A DNA stretch of 64,000 nt from Trissonchulus latispiculum (GCA_030248195.1 JASAND010020159.1:99894-163893); one strand, 5' to 3'. Numbered from the stretch's first letter, positions 33,714 to 46,475 are shown. Numbers and translations: made by a program. The notes: generated by a model from the sequence alone, not told the origin.

Positions 33714-34496
33714 TTAAGCGCACATCGCGGCTAATTTTTGATACTAGTGGTACATTCCGATGTTTATTGTTTAAAAAATTAATGAAACAGTTATTACGTA
33801 AATTAATATCATTGAGAAGAAAGGTAGCATGTATTGAAACATAAATTCTGTTTTGAAAACTTATACTGATCCCTGAAAAGGTTATTGGAAAGCTGGAGAA
33901 TTTTTTGCAAATTACGAATTTATTCGTTTAATGGAAACGTTTAAAAAGATTAATTTGGCATCTGTTAAATTTAACCAAAGCATCTAGCAAATTTTAGAAT
34001 AATGGTAGTTTTGCAATATATATTTCAAATTGCTATTTGTGTATGCTTTGTGTAAAACGTTTTTAGAAGAATTATATGCTTTAAATCAACCAAATTAATT
34101 GGATATTCTGCAAATTTCGTTACAAATATTGTTAATTTCGGGATTAATCCATGAGGTAAAAAATATTTTTAAAATAAAAAAATCGAGTTTAAAAACTTTG
34201 CTAATGCAATCGTGTACACTGAATCTTTAAATTCTTGAATATTGAATGAAATCATATCAAGAAACAAACAGCGTGTACCAGTTTTTTAAGGGATAAACAG
34301 CTAAGCCTTTGTAAGTTTAACGAGGATTACGATAGATTATGGCTGAATTCTTCGCAAGACGCAAAATGCTTATTGATAAGCTTTTTGCAGTTGAAAAGTT
34401 TAGAACAATGTAGCTTGCATTTTTTGATATAACCGTTTGTGCATTCTTGCGAAAATGTTTTTAAGAAAACTATTCCGAAAAACATTGAATGAACCC

Positions 34497-34990
34497 AAAA
34501 ATTTGGATATTCGGCTGCGGCTACAAATTTTATTAATGCTGGGGTTTGATCTATTACGTATGGATACGGGTGAATATATAACAACTCAACAAGTACTGAC
34601 ACATGACTACATGAGTACTTGTTGAGTTGTTATAATATAATACAGTACATGGGCATTCGATGCCATAGTGGAAAACACCAGGGGCTCTACAAATTTGGTT
34701 GACTTTTGGTTATTAATGGATTAACCCTCAGAAGCTGAAAATGTTTTGAAAATCCAGTCAAGAACAAAATTTAGACTTTAAAAACTGTGCTAATGCAATT
34801 GTATAAACCTCATTACATTACATGATCCCCAAAATTTGGATATTCGGCTACGGCTACAAATTTTATTAATAATGGGCTTTGACCTGTAATGTATCGATAC
34901 AGGTAGATAACTCAACTAATAACTCAACAAGTACTGACACATTACAAAGCGTTGGCATTCGATGACATAGTGGAAAACACCAGAGGGTCT
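34497..34990 (+). repeat. Diverged direct duplication of about 330 bp inside element B
   Basis: Sequence from AATTTGGATATTCGGCT to GTACTGACACAT at about 34500-34612 recurs at about 34838-34942. The following GGCATTCGATG and CATAGTGGAAAACACCAG also recur, at about 34650 and 34953. The first copy contains a small palindrome (AACTCAACAAGTACT and its complement, 34577-34632). Confidence 0.7.
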
Positions 34991-35203
34991 GGGGGGCGGA
35001 GCCCACCAGAAACCGAGAAAATTTTTGGAAAATACGGAAAAATTGTTAATGGAAACATTAAAAGTTTTCACTCTTACAAAACTGAATTTTCTCCCGAAAT
35101 AATGTTGCGTCTAGCTTGCGTCCCGTTAAAATTTCATTGCGTCTAGATAAGAAACTTTGCGTCCAGACGCACTTCTGGACGCAAAAAAAACCCTGATACT
35201 AAA

Positions 35204-36142
35204 TCGATATGGCATCCAAATGCACATTTTATGAATCCCTATTAGCCGGACGTTATTGCATTCAGGTAGAGATTTGGCCGGAAAACCATTTTGGCAAAAT
35301 TGCGGTTATTTTGTTTTGAATATCGATTTCTCAAAAACTACTCGACAGGTTCCGGAGAATTTCGGCAAAATAGAAATTCGTACTATTGCGGAGGGACGTT
35401 TTTCTTGGTTTTTGCTTAAACGTTCACAGTTTCGAGAAAATTTAGTGCAAAATTTAAAAATTTAGTGCTCCCGTGCATTTTGCGAAATTTCTCAACCGTT
35501 GAGTGATACTGAGCAAAACCTCAAAAAACGGCCCTCGGCCATATAATAGCGCAAAAAGAAATTTTGTCTGGTTCCGCAGTTTTGAAAAATCAATGTTCAA
35601 AAGGACAAAACTTCGTATATAGACTAATTTCGACCCGCTGAATCCAAAACTTCAGTCAGCGAAACTGTACGACCTACCCATCTTGCTGTACAGTTTTTGT
35701 GACCTAGACATCCGGTTACCGGACATGGACCGGATGTGACCGGATTTTCGGAGATGTCTTGGGCCAAGGACCAATATGCTAGAGTATGAATAAATTAGCA
35801 TTCTCTTTCCGAATCTGAAGAGTTTTTACCGATTTGGCATCCGGTAACCGGATATAGACCGGATATCATGGTTTTACCGGATTCTCCTCCTCCTGAGGTT
35901 TCAAAAAATATGTAATGAACTGAGTTGGATTAAATGAGAAAATGGCTTGATTTGATTCGATTTCAAGAAATGGGGTCGTATTAGGCTGATAGGTTCAGTT
36001 ACACGGAAGGTCAGCACGTTTGCCTAATGAGACAAACTTAGGTACCAGATTCCCGAAAGGTAGTTTGCCAAAATCGGGGATCTCTACAGCCAACCTGATA
36101 GGGGTGCAGTCGTGAGTTCGTTTAGGTAGGGGTCGTTAGGTT
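35204..36142. other. Non-coding, nothing firm
   Basis: No gene. CCGGTTACCGGA-like and CCGGATAT words recur around 35710-35880 without forming a clear element. Confidence 0.4.
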
Positions 36143-36288
36143 GATCGCAGCAGGATTCAATCCAACAATGTGATCGCAACAGGATCGTTTTCAGCAGCAA
36201 GATCGCAACAGGATCTGATTCAGCGGCAAGATCTCGACAGGATCTAGTTCAGCAATAAGATCGCAGCAGGATCTGACTCAGCAAGGCG
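36143..36288 (+). repeat. 29-bp minisatellite, five units
   Basis: Units start with GATC at 36143, 36172, 36201, 36230 and 36259, exactly 29 bases apart. The consensus begins GATCGCARCAGGATCTGATT and ends CAGCRRYAA. Clean tandem array in otherwise unique DNA. Confidence 0.85.
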
Positions 36289-37624
36289 GTTCCTAACTAA
36301 GTCTGGATGAGTACACAGTGATTTATTAACCAACAACAGGGTTAGGTATGCTTTAAGAATAGTAACAGTAATGACAGTAAAATTATCAGACAGGGGTCAC
36401 TGGACAATTGATATTCACTGCAATTATTAACAATATATAATCAAAGTACAGGGTACCAGGGTTGCCAACTCTTTTGATGGATTAATACTTTAAACTGACC
36501 GATAACAGGAGAAGATTAATTACTGGTATTTCCACTACTTATTCTTTCTTTCTTCCTCTTTCCTTATAATGACTAACAAGGCTTACACTTCACCCTAGTC
36601 TAACCTTGGGTTCCTCTTCTTCAGGTCTTGGTTACAGGGTACTGTCAGGTACAGTGCGTACTTGTGAGTTGTGTGTGATAAGTTAACTTCCTGATCCGTC
36701 TAGTCACAAATTCAACTAATCAACAATTAACTGATAATTAATTAAAGTTAAAGATATAACACTTCTATTCCGGGAATGGGTGAGCGGGCTTAGATCTGGT
36801 ATTAAAGACTATCAAGGAATCCCACAGATCTAAGGCGGCTATCGGACGGTGGAGAGTACAAACACAGGGGTCGGTCTAGGAGGGGAGTTACCAGGAGATG
36901 CCCGAATTATAATTAATATAAGTTAAACTTATAGTTTAATAGATTCTCTTCTTTAGATCAGCTACATCTTCTCTTCGGCAGGCCTTAAGCCAGAGACAGT
37001 ACGGAGGCAGAGGCCTCCAGGGAGAAGGTAACGAAAATAACCATCTGAGACATTTTAAATGAGCTTTTAGAAAACTTCAATAGTCAATTGAGAACAGCGT
37101 TCAGGTTAGATTCTTTGAATGGACGCACAACTGTAGGTCAACCCGAGAATTGATTAGGTTCGTGTCAGGGGTGTCTCTGCCTTAAACTCTCTATCAATAA
37201 GTTCCGGTCTCCAATGTACCTTCTGGATTCTCTGAACTGGTTCCGAATCAATAAAGCAACTGGGCCACGAATATCCGATCAAAAATCCTCTGAACTGAAT
37301 CTACTGATAATCAATGATACCAACTTCAGACCAATACTTCGCAGTGACAACAGGATCAGGCTCAGACCGATATGAATCTTGGCAGGACTCGTCTGCGGTG
37401 AACCTGAATCAAATGGGTTAAAACCCATTAGAACAGGACACAATTGCGGGAATCAAACCCAGCAACTATTACTCACTCTGGATGGCTTTCTGAGATAAAA
37501 GTTGTAACTTTGTTGATTTCAAGACAATTGAGAACAGCCTATTTTTAGGCCAATTTTCGGTTAGGATGGACTTAGTTGCACGTTATTGGTTTGGTGCAAA
37601 CGGATTTTAGCCAAATATCGATTT
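36289..37624. other. Non-coding, A/T-rich, no gene seen
   Basis: About 1.3 kb with dense stops in all frames. No RNA gene recognised. It may be the left part of a larger element whose candidate end CAGGGTTGCCAA lies at 36458. Confidence 0.4.
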
Positions 37625-38970
37625 CTAAAGTCTGACACAAAAATGTGTGTACAAAATTTGTAAGGCCTCCAGTGAACTCAGTATACGTTGTAACCCCATA
37701 AAACCATATATTTTCGGAATCCTTGCAGCGAGATGAACATTTTTATAAAATTTAAAATTTTTTAAAATTTCAAAAAATTTAAAATATCGGTTTTTCGGGG
37801 AATTTTTTCGGACCGTTCAAGCTATTCAGCTCATTCCTTCAGAAAAATTTTCCCGTCCGAAGACGCATCGATTGACACAAGAACGAAAAAAAATCGGTTG
37901 AGAAATAAGCATTTTATTCCAAAATTTCGTTTTTCCATTTCCTTTGATGTTTGCCGCTTTTTGCAAGTTTGACTGGTTATTACTCGCGACTCGCTCAACT
38001 TAAAATTTTTTCGATTAGATTTTCAGGACCGCCTAGGCGTCCGCTTTGACCTGATATATGTGGTATTTCAAATTTTGAAAATCGATTTTTTTGAAAAATA
38101 CCACTTTTTGACCAAAAATTTCGGCAAAGAAGATTTAGCAAAAGTGAATAAAAATAACATAATCATAAAATCCAAGCTGAGCTGAATCCAACGATATAAA
38201 GCTTTTCTTGCTGCGATTTATATTGCGCCAACAATGAATTTTTAAACAATATCCCTTATTTCAGCTAGTTTTGCTAGTTTACGCTGCTTCAGTCAAATCA
38301 CGGCGGCAACATCAAAGAGAGCCAAAAACCAGCTGAAATAAGGGATATTGTTTAAAAATTCATTGCTGGCGCAATAAAAGTCGCAGCAAGAAAAGCTTTA
38401 TATCGTTGGATTCGGCTCAGCTTGAACTTTATGATTATGTTATTTTTATTCACTTTTGCTAAATCTTCTTTGCCGAAATTTTTGGTCAAAAAGTGGTATT
38501 TTTCAAAAAAATCGATTTTCAAAATTTGAAATACCACATATATGAGGTCAAAGCGGACGCCTAGGCGGTCCTGAAAATCTAGTCGAAAAAATTTTAAGTT
38601 GAGCGAGTCGCGAGTAATAACCAGTCAAACTTGCAAAAAGCGGCAAACATCAAAGGAAATGGAAAAACGAAATTTTGGAATAAAATGCTTATTTCTCAAC
38701 CGATTTTTTTCGTCTTGTGTCAATCGATGCGTCTTCGGACGGGAAAATTTTTCTGAAGGAATGAGCTGAATAGCTTGAACGGTCCGAAAAAATTCCCCGA
38801 AAAACCGATATTTTAAAATTTTTGAAATTTTAAAAAATTTTAAATTTTATAAAAATGTTCATCTCGCTGCAATGATTCCGAAAATATATGGTTTTATGGG
38901 GTTACGACGTATACTGAGTTCACTGGAGGCCTTACAAATTTTGTACACACATTTTTGTGTCAGACTTTAG
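37625..38970. mobile_element. Large inverted repeat (about 640-bp arms, 64-bp loop)
   Basis: CTAAAGTCTGACACAAAAATG at 37625 is matched by its complement ending at 38970, and near-perfect pairing runs inward to CAGCT/AGCTG around a loop at 38267-38330. The arms differ at only scattered positions, so the structure is young or maintained. It includes AAAATTTT tracts. No coding sequence in the arms; a transcript would form a long hairpin. Confidence 0.9.
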
Positions 38971-41900
38971 ACGATTTTCTGCTATGTAATGCAGAAAATC
39001 GCAAATACAACACGGATCTTCCGTAGATATTTGGCTTATATTAATTGAACATGAGATGGGAACTATAGACATTTAGTGAGCAGGAACGCACCCGTTTCCT
39101 ACACGAAACTGACATTAGGCACAAGACATTCGTTTTCTTACACATCACTACTTTCCTGAGATTCATTAGAAGATGGTTCAGGGATATTTCTAAGTCTTAT
39201 CTACTGGTAGACCTCATTATATTTATTAGCTATCATTTATATATTTCTAGATACTTACGTACTGTTATTCACCATATGTGCCATTCATACAAACCTAATA
39301 TACTTACAAAAGTAGAGTCAGCACGAAGTCCTTATTTGCGATTCGTCCGCTCCTTGAGCATAGGACTACCTAGGCGGACGAATCGAGGACTACGTGATAG
39401 TTAAGGCCTATTCTGGGAGTCCCCGTGACTCTGAATTAGGCTAACTAATTACTTTACATAGGCAACGACACGACAGTGGGCACTCGCTCGTGCTAGCTAC
39501 CATTCACACATTCCTTCGAATATCGGTCAGTTAACGAGCAGTCAGACACTTATTCATAACTACGCAATCTACCTGCCCAATATGAAACTTCCTTGATAAT
39601 TTCGGATGTACAAATCCCATGCGCCCGATTTGAATCGACCCGTCATTAAGCTATTGGGATAATCCTTACTGGCAACATCTTGGACCGATTAAAACTTCTT
39701 CTTACGTTGACGATCTTGAATTTGGTACGGTTACGATTTAAGTGATTGTTACTGACAGCTTCGGTTACTATTTCAATATGCTAATTTGATAGCATTCTGG
39801 ATTATCCCAATTTTACGACTGGCAGACATTCAACTAACCCAATTAGTGTACTAATGATTATCGAGAAACGTGATTCAGCTACTAATTATTGAAGAACAGT
39901 AGTTGCTAATGTAAGAATGAGAAATATTAATTTAAACTGAAGATCATTAGTTGGGCAGTTTCCTAATAACATTTATACGACTGTGGCAATCCTCACAACC
40001 CCTATCGTACAAGGGGAGTTTCCGTGAGTTGCCGATCAGTTAGCCAAAACATTCATTCGTCAGACACTCAAAACAACATACGAAACAATCATTCAAGATT
40101 CACACAAATCATGCATTTCTGAAAATTGGTTAGGTTCGGAATCTCACGCTCCATGAGGAGTTTACCCGAATAACCGCCTTACGTAAATTTGGAAACACAT
40201 TCACGCCCTAGCAACACATTTTCCAATACACATCTAACTATTAAAAGTACCAATTACTTAACTAAGCCCTAGTTCTATGTGCATATTTGGCCATAAAACT
40301 GTAAACTTTGTTGCGCTCGAATTTGGCTTTTGCAATTCTACAGAATTGCCTTATAAAAGAAATTTTGTGAAAACTGGAACTTGAAACTTGGGGAAACTGT
40401 GTAAAATTTGAAAGAAAGCCAGTGAGTAATAATTGCTCGGCAATTATTACTAACAACAAAGTTGAATTAAGCTAAATACACAATTAACTGAAAACTACAG
40501 AAAGCTGAGGAAGCCGGCCATTCCTCTCAAAACTGCTCAATAATTAAATAATTAAAAGTAGTATCAACTCATAGTTTTAGGATTAATTTGAAATGACCTG
40601 TACGATTTCGATACCTAGCAGTTCAAAAGCCGACCTAAGGCTAAAATAAAGCATGATACAAGACTGGCATTTTTAAAACAGTGCGACACCTTTTGCAAAA
40701 GTCATGGCCGGCAACTCCTAGTTGCCGGCTGTGGGGAGAAGACTTCTGTTAATTAACTTATGAATTTCAGAGCCGTAATTAAGGGGCTCTCTAGCTCAAA
40801 ACTCAGAGATTAGGTCCCACTCAAAATCCCGTTAAATACTACAAAAGGAAACCCCGAAAAGTGACAACAAAAAAGGGATGAAGGAAGGAAATGTTTGCAC
40901 TAAAAGAAAACGTAGTTTTTGGAACAAACAAGGTAGTGGCTTGACGAAGAGAAGCGAAAGTAAAAGAAAGAGAGAGCATGTCTCAAGACCTCCGTCGGGC
41001 GGGAGGAGTTTACATGAACTGTCCTCAATTTAAAATCATAAAATAATAATGAAATTAAAGGCTAAAGAAATTAGATTGGCTCGAAGGCCCATCATGCTAG
41101 AAAACATAAACTGACTTTGAAGCGAAAGTGTTGAAAAGTCGGGATTAAAAGGTTTAAAAGTACAGAATGTTGGCCCCTCGGCAGTAGTTTTGGGTTCGTA
41201 AAACGGTGGCCGTTTGGCCTTAAAATACAGAAAAAGGGGCCGAAAGGCCAAAATACAAGTATATAACACTTTTGGCCAAAAGGGCCACTATACAAATCCT
41301 AATTTTTTTATCCTAAATGGCAATTCTAGGCCGGACATAACAGATCCATAAGGCCTCTCAAGTTAGTGTTCGGGTGTGGACTCAGTTTACCTCTCTGGCC
41401 CAAGGGCCAGAGAGATCCCTAGATTTTTCTGAAGTTAGGGGTGTGTACTGCTATATTCCCATGTCACACCAGTGACACGAGAAGCAGTACACGGGGGAAG
41501 AAGGGACATTTTAGCGACCGCTTTCGGCCGTACCTAGACGAACACTGATTAGAATTTGAAAATTGGGGAGCGAGCGACAGCTCGCTGACAGCCTGTAATA
41601 AAAGCGGCTTTCTTTAATTTTGGGGGGAAACTTCTAGAAGCTTCTAGAAGTTTCCCATGTTTTGCATGTAAGATCCGGGCTCTTTTCGGCCCGGGGACCA
41701 GGTGAGGGGTCAGATTAATGATATTGGGGAAATATGCCCCCAACTGGTCTTCTGTTTGATGGATTTTGGGGTCGAAACTTGGGCGAGTTTTATAAAAGTT
41801 TGGGTTTACATGTAAACGCAACCAAAGGGATAGTTGATAGAACATTGGTCTTAACTTGTCCAAAAATTGACAGAAATTTGCAGAATTTTGGCCAACTTGG

Positions 41901-43587
41901 GCCTATGTAACACAAGAGGAATGTCAATACTTTAAATGAAATCGGAAAATTAGTTTATTAATGTTGAAAATAGTTTAATATTTCTTTGTTTTCGGCCCCT
42001 CACTCTTGAGTCTCGCTTGGACTCTTGGCCGAAAACAAAGCATGCCGGTCATTTGTCTTCGGCAACAAATGTTCCTTGCTACTGGGAACTCCCCTTTTTC
42101 CAACAAGCCGGAGGAAGAAATCCTGAGCAAGGAGGAAAATAAAACAAGAAAAGATGAAAAAACATGCACATAGTTGTTTTTTACCTAATTCCTAGCTAGG
42201 TGAAAATTACATTATTGAATTCTACGTACTTAATTACCTAGAGTTAATTTCTTTTCTTTTAGTTTAATTTGTATTTGAGGCAACTAGGCCCCCTTCGAAC
42301 CAATGAGACATAGAAAAGGTGTATACTAACTCTCTTTTCGAGAGGCAATTCTCCTGCTGGACTAAAGGCCAACCCAAAGTTCATGTGAGGACAACCTTCC
42401 AGCCAATATGACTGGACTTGACATAAAGGTTACGTAAGTCTTAGTTAAGTTACACCTTTTTTTGAAATACTAAAATTACGAAATGGCAAACCTTTTACTA
42501 AAACATTTTTGACCATAACTTCCTTAATTTTGGGAGTTGAGAAATAAAATTTACATTTTTGGAATCAGCGTTGAATTGCCTTTCGATTGAGCCTATGTTA
42601 TGTTTCCACATAAAATTTTGGTCCTTACGTAATAATTACCTAGTTAACACTGATTAACCCCAATTAACATTTTTAACTTATATTAATGCCAACTTAACCT
42701 AATTGATTATTAAAAATGGGAAATTAATGTCAAATAACGTTGGACATGACTACCTACGTCTAGACACAGTTACCTAGGCATTTGTAACTACATGTTATTT
42801 GCTAATTAAGGCTAATTCTACATAGTAACTACCATATACCAACGAACCATCTTCATATGATTAAATTCGACAGTAAATTGAGATTGTTGTTTGCAAACAA
42901 AGAGGAATTACACGTTTTTGTGGATAATGTTAAGGCCTTTTCTTCGGGTTTTGGGTGGTCGACAATAATACATAGGTTGTCTAAGATTGGGTCCTGACGA
43001 AGAGGAACCAGCTCTTAGGGTGTGAACATTTGCAACTATTATCTGTTTGGGGACAACAAGATCCAAGTGAAAAGGCACCCGCTTTTCACAAGGAGGCAAT
43101 ATTAAAGAATTTCTATTCAGACCACCTAACTGACCAATATGTTTATTAATTTATACCGTTATTCTTCTTGTGTTTGATGATACCCTGACCTTATACTGCG
43201 AATTTTAACTAACCTTCCCTTTTGTTTCCCTAGGAATTAGTTAAATTTTAGAGATTGGCAACCCTGTTCTTAATTACGCATAAATACAAATACAACGTGG
43301 ACGTTCATTCATGTAGCCACGATCATGGAAATCTTTAACTTAACCCATTTTCTGAGGCCTTCCTTGGCGTTTTCGAGTGACCATTGAGCAAATCCTTCTT
43401 TTTGGACCAATTCTTCAAAATCTGATTTTTTTTATTTAACCAATTTCATTACATATACTTTATATAGACTAACTTCAAAGGTTAACTCAGGACAAGCGCT
43501 CACAGTTCGGTTCCAAGAATTTTTGGTCAGACTTTAGTTACAGATAGGGCTATCTGTAACTAAGTTTTAGAATACGGCCCCTGTTTT
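38971..43587. other. Non-coding, no gene seen
   Basis: About 4.6 kb with only short frames. Features noted: a small inverted repeat CGATTCGTCCGC/GCGGACGAATCG at 39340-39393, many TTAACTAATT/TTACCTAG words, and a candidate element end TTGGCAACCCTG at 43255-43266. I recognise no protein, tRNA or rRNA. Confidence 0.45.
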
Positions 43588-43997
43588 TAACGTTTTAGGA
43601 GTTTTGCACGGTTTTAAAGCGGTTTTAAGTCAAAATTTTAGAAAAAAAGTTCAAAAAATGACCATTATTTCGACCGAATTTAGCTAACTTTTGGGTCCTT
43701 TTTTGGTGGTTGGGGGGGGGGGTAGCCAAATGTTGGGGGAGGGTAAGCATAGTCTCCTTTGGTGGGGGGTATCCCCCCAAAATTTTCGACCAAATTCACC
43801 CCCCCCCCAGATTTTTTGACTTACCCTCCCCCAACTTTTGGCTACTCCCATCCCCCCCCGAACCGAACCCCCCCCAACGATTTTTGGACCCAAAAAGTTA
43901 GCTAAATTTGGTCGAAAAATGGTCATTTTTTGAATTATTTTTCTAAAATTTTGACCTAAAATCGCTTTAAAACGGTGCCAAAACGCCTAAAACGTTA
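43588..43997. repeat. Inverted repeat with G/C-run centre
   Basis: AACGTTTTAGG at 43589 and its complement ending at 43996 bound arms of about 120 bases, including AGCTAACTTTTGGGTCC and AAAATGACCAT. The centre is a block of G runs then C runs (43710-43880). A third, single-arm copy of the same sequence lies at 48040-48150. Confidence 0.75.
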
Positions 43998-44193
43998 AGA
44001 ACAAGCTTTGTTTTGATGAAAAAAGGGCTAAATTACAGAAAATTTTGCATTTTTTGGCCATTTCTCGAAATTTCTGAGGACCGTTAGGGGTAGGTTAGGG
44101 GCTGCCAATTTTATTAGATCGAAAACGGCGCACGGTCACCTCGTAACTTAGGCACTTATTTAGAGGGGGGCATAGGTATAACGGAGATTTGTG
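43998..44193. other. Short spacer before the 3.1-kb hAT-like element
   Basis: Contains a run TATTTAGAGGGGGG at about 44158 resembling the palindrome borders inside element F. No gene. Confidence 0.3.
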
Positions 44194-44299
44194 GTGGGAG
44201 CCAGGGGCGTATCCAGGATTTTGAAAAGGGGGGGTTTTGACTTGACAAATTTTTTTTGTTGTCACGAAACGAACTTAGTTGGAGGCGAAAAGGGGGTAC

Positions 44300-45130
44300 C
44301 CCCACATAGGTGTAACGGAGATTTGGGGTGGGGGGTGGGGGAGGCTCCCCCCCAACATTTTCTGGGGGGTGCCCTCTGGCGACCCCCGTCAACCCCCCCC
44401 CCCCCAGGACCCCCCCAACCCCCCCCAAAATTTTTCATCTTTTATGCCAAAAATCGCATTTTCAGCCGTTTCTAATGATAAAAAACATCTAACCATAAAG
44501 TAATTTTAACATTAGACAGTGGTTTCAAACTCAAAAACTTGATTGCCAACCTTAGGTGTAACGGGGATTTGGATTGGGGGAGGCCCGCCTCCCCCAAAGT
44601 TTGGGGGCGGGCCCCCTTTTTAAACCTCCCCCACCCCCCAAGACCCCCCCCAAACCTGCCCCAAAAATTTTTTCAATTTTTATATATGCCAAAAATCGCA
44701 TTTTCAGCCATTGCTAATGTCAAAAAATTTCCAACCATTAACTAATTTTAACATTAGACAGGGCCTTTAAACTCGAAAACGTGATTGCCAACATGTTTCT
44801 AACTCCAAAATAGGGTCAATATTGAGCCAGAAAGTCCATAAAACTGTTTAAAATGTGTGTTTCACGCAATAATGAACACCTTAAGCCAAAAATTTGGACA
44901 TTTTTGAAACATTTTGCCAAGTTTACCCTAAAAATACCCGATTTTTGGCCAATTTTTCGCGACTACCCGTCCCCCCCCCCCAAAAAGTTTTGGGGGAGGG
45001 TTGAAAAAAGGCTGGCTTCTTCCTACAGGAGGGGGGGTGGGGGGCCCCAGATATTCGCCCCCCCCAGACTTGGGTCGCCCACCCAGAATCGCCCCCCCCC
45101 CAGGATTCGGGCCTTCCCCTCCCCCCCCCC
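44300..45130 (+). repeat. GC-run modules with GGTGTAACGGGGATTTGG starts
   Basis: Two modules (starting about 44309 and 44553) share, in order: AGGTGTAACGG-GATTTGG, G runs, C runs, AAAATCGCATTTTCAGCC, a TAATTTTAACATTAGACAG block and AACTTGATTGCCAAC. Inverted copies of the same blocks occur at 49640-49790 and 50160-50290. Apparent ORFs here are homopolymer artefacts. Confidence 0.6.
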
Positions 45131-45400
45131 AGAACTCTAAAATGCCCGGAAAAATAGGGTTTTGACTTTGAGGGTAAATTTTGAAAAATTTTTCCGGCTT
45201 CGCCGGATTTTTACCCATTTTTAAGCATTTTTTAGCTATTTTAAGCTTAAATTTAAGTTAAAAATAGTTAATTTTTAAGCTTAGCAGCAAAAATAGCTAT
45301 TTTTAGGAATTTTTTGGAAAAATTTTACCCCCCCCCCACAAACCCCCGCCCCCCCCCCCCAGACCTGGGGGGGGACCCCCCCACAGACTTCCCCCCCAGA

Positions 45401-46060
45401 AATTTTGGCACTTATTTAGATGGGGGGGGGGGGCGATTTTTTCGCCTTGGTCCCCCCTTATGGTTCGAAAAAATTTTTTGTCTCTGATTTGGCTGAGAAA
45501 TTGCCCCAAGGGTAAATCGAGGTCGCTGATTTCAAAAATCGAATCGAGAGATCGATCCGATCGATCGATCGATCAGTAGAATCGATCGATCAAAATCGAT
45601 CAAAAAATGTTTTGTCACCAATTTTCGCGAAAAGTCGCCCCTAGGGTAATTCGGGGGTGCTGATTCCGAATCTGCAGTCGAAATTTCATAAAAATCGATC
45701 GTTCGCCCGCAAAAATCGATTTTCATCGATTTTTCAAAAATTCGACAATAACTCGATTTTGGCAGCTCGGATCGAAATTTCGACTGCAGATTCGGAATCA
45801 GCACCCCCGAATTACCCTAGGGGCGACTTTTCGCGAAAATTGGTGACAAAACATTTTTTGATCGATTTTGATCGATCGATTCTACTGATCGATCGATCGA
45901 TCGGATCGATCTCTCGATTCGATTTTTGAAATCAGCGACCTCGATTTATATACCCTTGGGGCAACTTCTCAGCCAAATCGGAGACAAAAAATTTTTTCGA
46001 ACCATAAGGGGGGACCAAGGCGAAAAAATCGCCCCCCCATCTAAATAAGTGCCGAAATTT
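45401..46060. repeat. 660-bp palindrome with 285-bp arms
   Basis: Left arm 45401-45687 and right arm 45772-46060 are almost exact inverted copies; both encode the same short frame on opposite strands. The arms contain GATCGATCGATCGATC runs and CTGCAGTCGAAATTT at the inner edge; the loop is about 85 bases. The outer borders are CACTTATTTAGATGGGG and its complement. A decayed single-arm version lies at 47337-47690. Confidence 0.85.
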
Positions 46061-46084
46061 TTGCCTAGGAAATGGCGTAATGGC

Positions 46085-46475
46085 GTGCCGTAATGGCCGA
46101 GTGGTAAGGTGTTCGACTGAAGATCTGACGGTCCTAGGTTCGAATCCCCGCTGCCACAAGGCTTTCACAAATCCCCTTGAGCAAGGGACTAAGCACATAT
46201 CGGTTCGCCGTGAGCTCCAGCCAACCCAGCTGTCTATCCTTAACTGGTCGGTAAATGGGTACCACTGCGGTGGGAAGGTAACAGGAGTCTGTGTTCTGGC
46301 GTAATGCCTGATGAAGGGCTGGCCCCCCTTCCACAGATGTAGTCAACATTAGAGTTGTCGCTCCTGGCTTCGGGCTGTGAATCCGGAGATAAGCACTGGC
46401 ACCCTATAACCTTCTGTAGGTTGGAGTTCTCTCCAGGGGTCACTTTATCTTTTTATCACTTTTAAAAAGCCAGAA
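46085..46475 (+). mobile_element. tRNA-derived SINE
   Basis: A tRNA-like head carries an A box (TGGCCGAGTGG, 46094-46104) and a perfect B box (GGTTCGAATCC, 46137-46147), the internal RNA polymerase III promoter. The acceptor stem pairs poorly, so it is not a functional tRNA. About 300 bases of body follow, including GGTCGGTAAATGGGTACC and AATCCGGAGATAAGCAC, as in tRNA-derived SINEs, ending near TTTTTATCACTTTTAAAAAG. A related copy in reverse orientation is at 56830-57022. Confidence 0.75.

Larger units (their letters stand above)
31951..35195. mobile_element. hAT-like element B, TSD ATACTAAA, inverted relative to A
   Basis: 3,245 bases from CAGGGTTTTTTGG to AAAAAAAACCCTG, flanked by a perfect 8-base ATACTAAA (31943-31950 and 35196-35203). 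The termini are those of element A in the opposite orientation, including the GACGCAA/GCGTCC subterminal repeats at both ends. A 1.4-kb TTAA-flanked element is nested inside; without it B is about 1.85 kb. No transposase frame. Complementary versions of the GC-rich hairpin lie at 32211 and 34987. Confidence 0.85.

Noticed and set aside
21518..35195. Helitrons
   Set aside because: Elements have inverted CAGGG/CCCTG ends with 8-base duplications, not TC...CTRR ends between A and T.
36143..36288. CRISPR array
   Set aside because: Five contiguous 29-bp units without unique spacers, in a eukaryotic context.
43684..45509. Pro/Gly-rich proteins in G/C-run regions
   Set aside because: Frames arise from homopolymer G and C runs in repeats, on both strands, with no conserved domain.
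45532..45929. Pair of 90-residue proteins with identical ends on opposite strands
   Set aside because: They are the two arms of a palindrome.
46091..46165. Functional tRNA gene
   Set aside because: A and B boxes are present but the acceptor stem pairs poorly and the sequence continues into a SINE body.
46308..46335. Hammerhead ribozyme (CTGATGA near 46309)
   Set aside because: No matching GAAA core or three-helix arrangement could be drawn.
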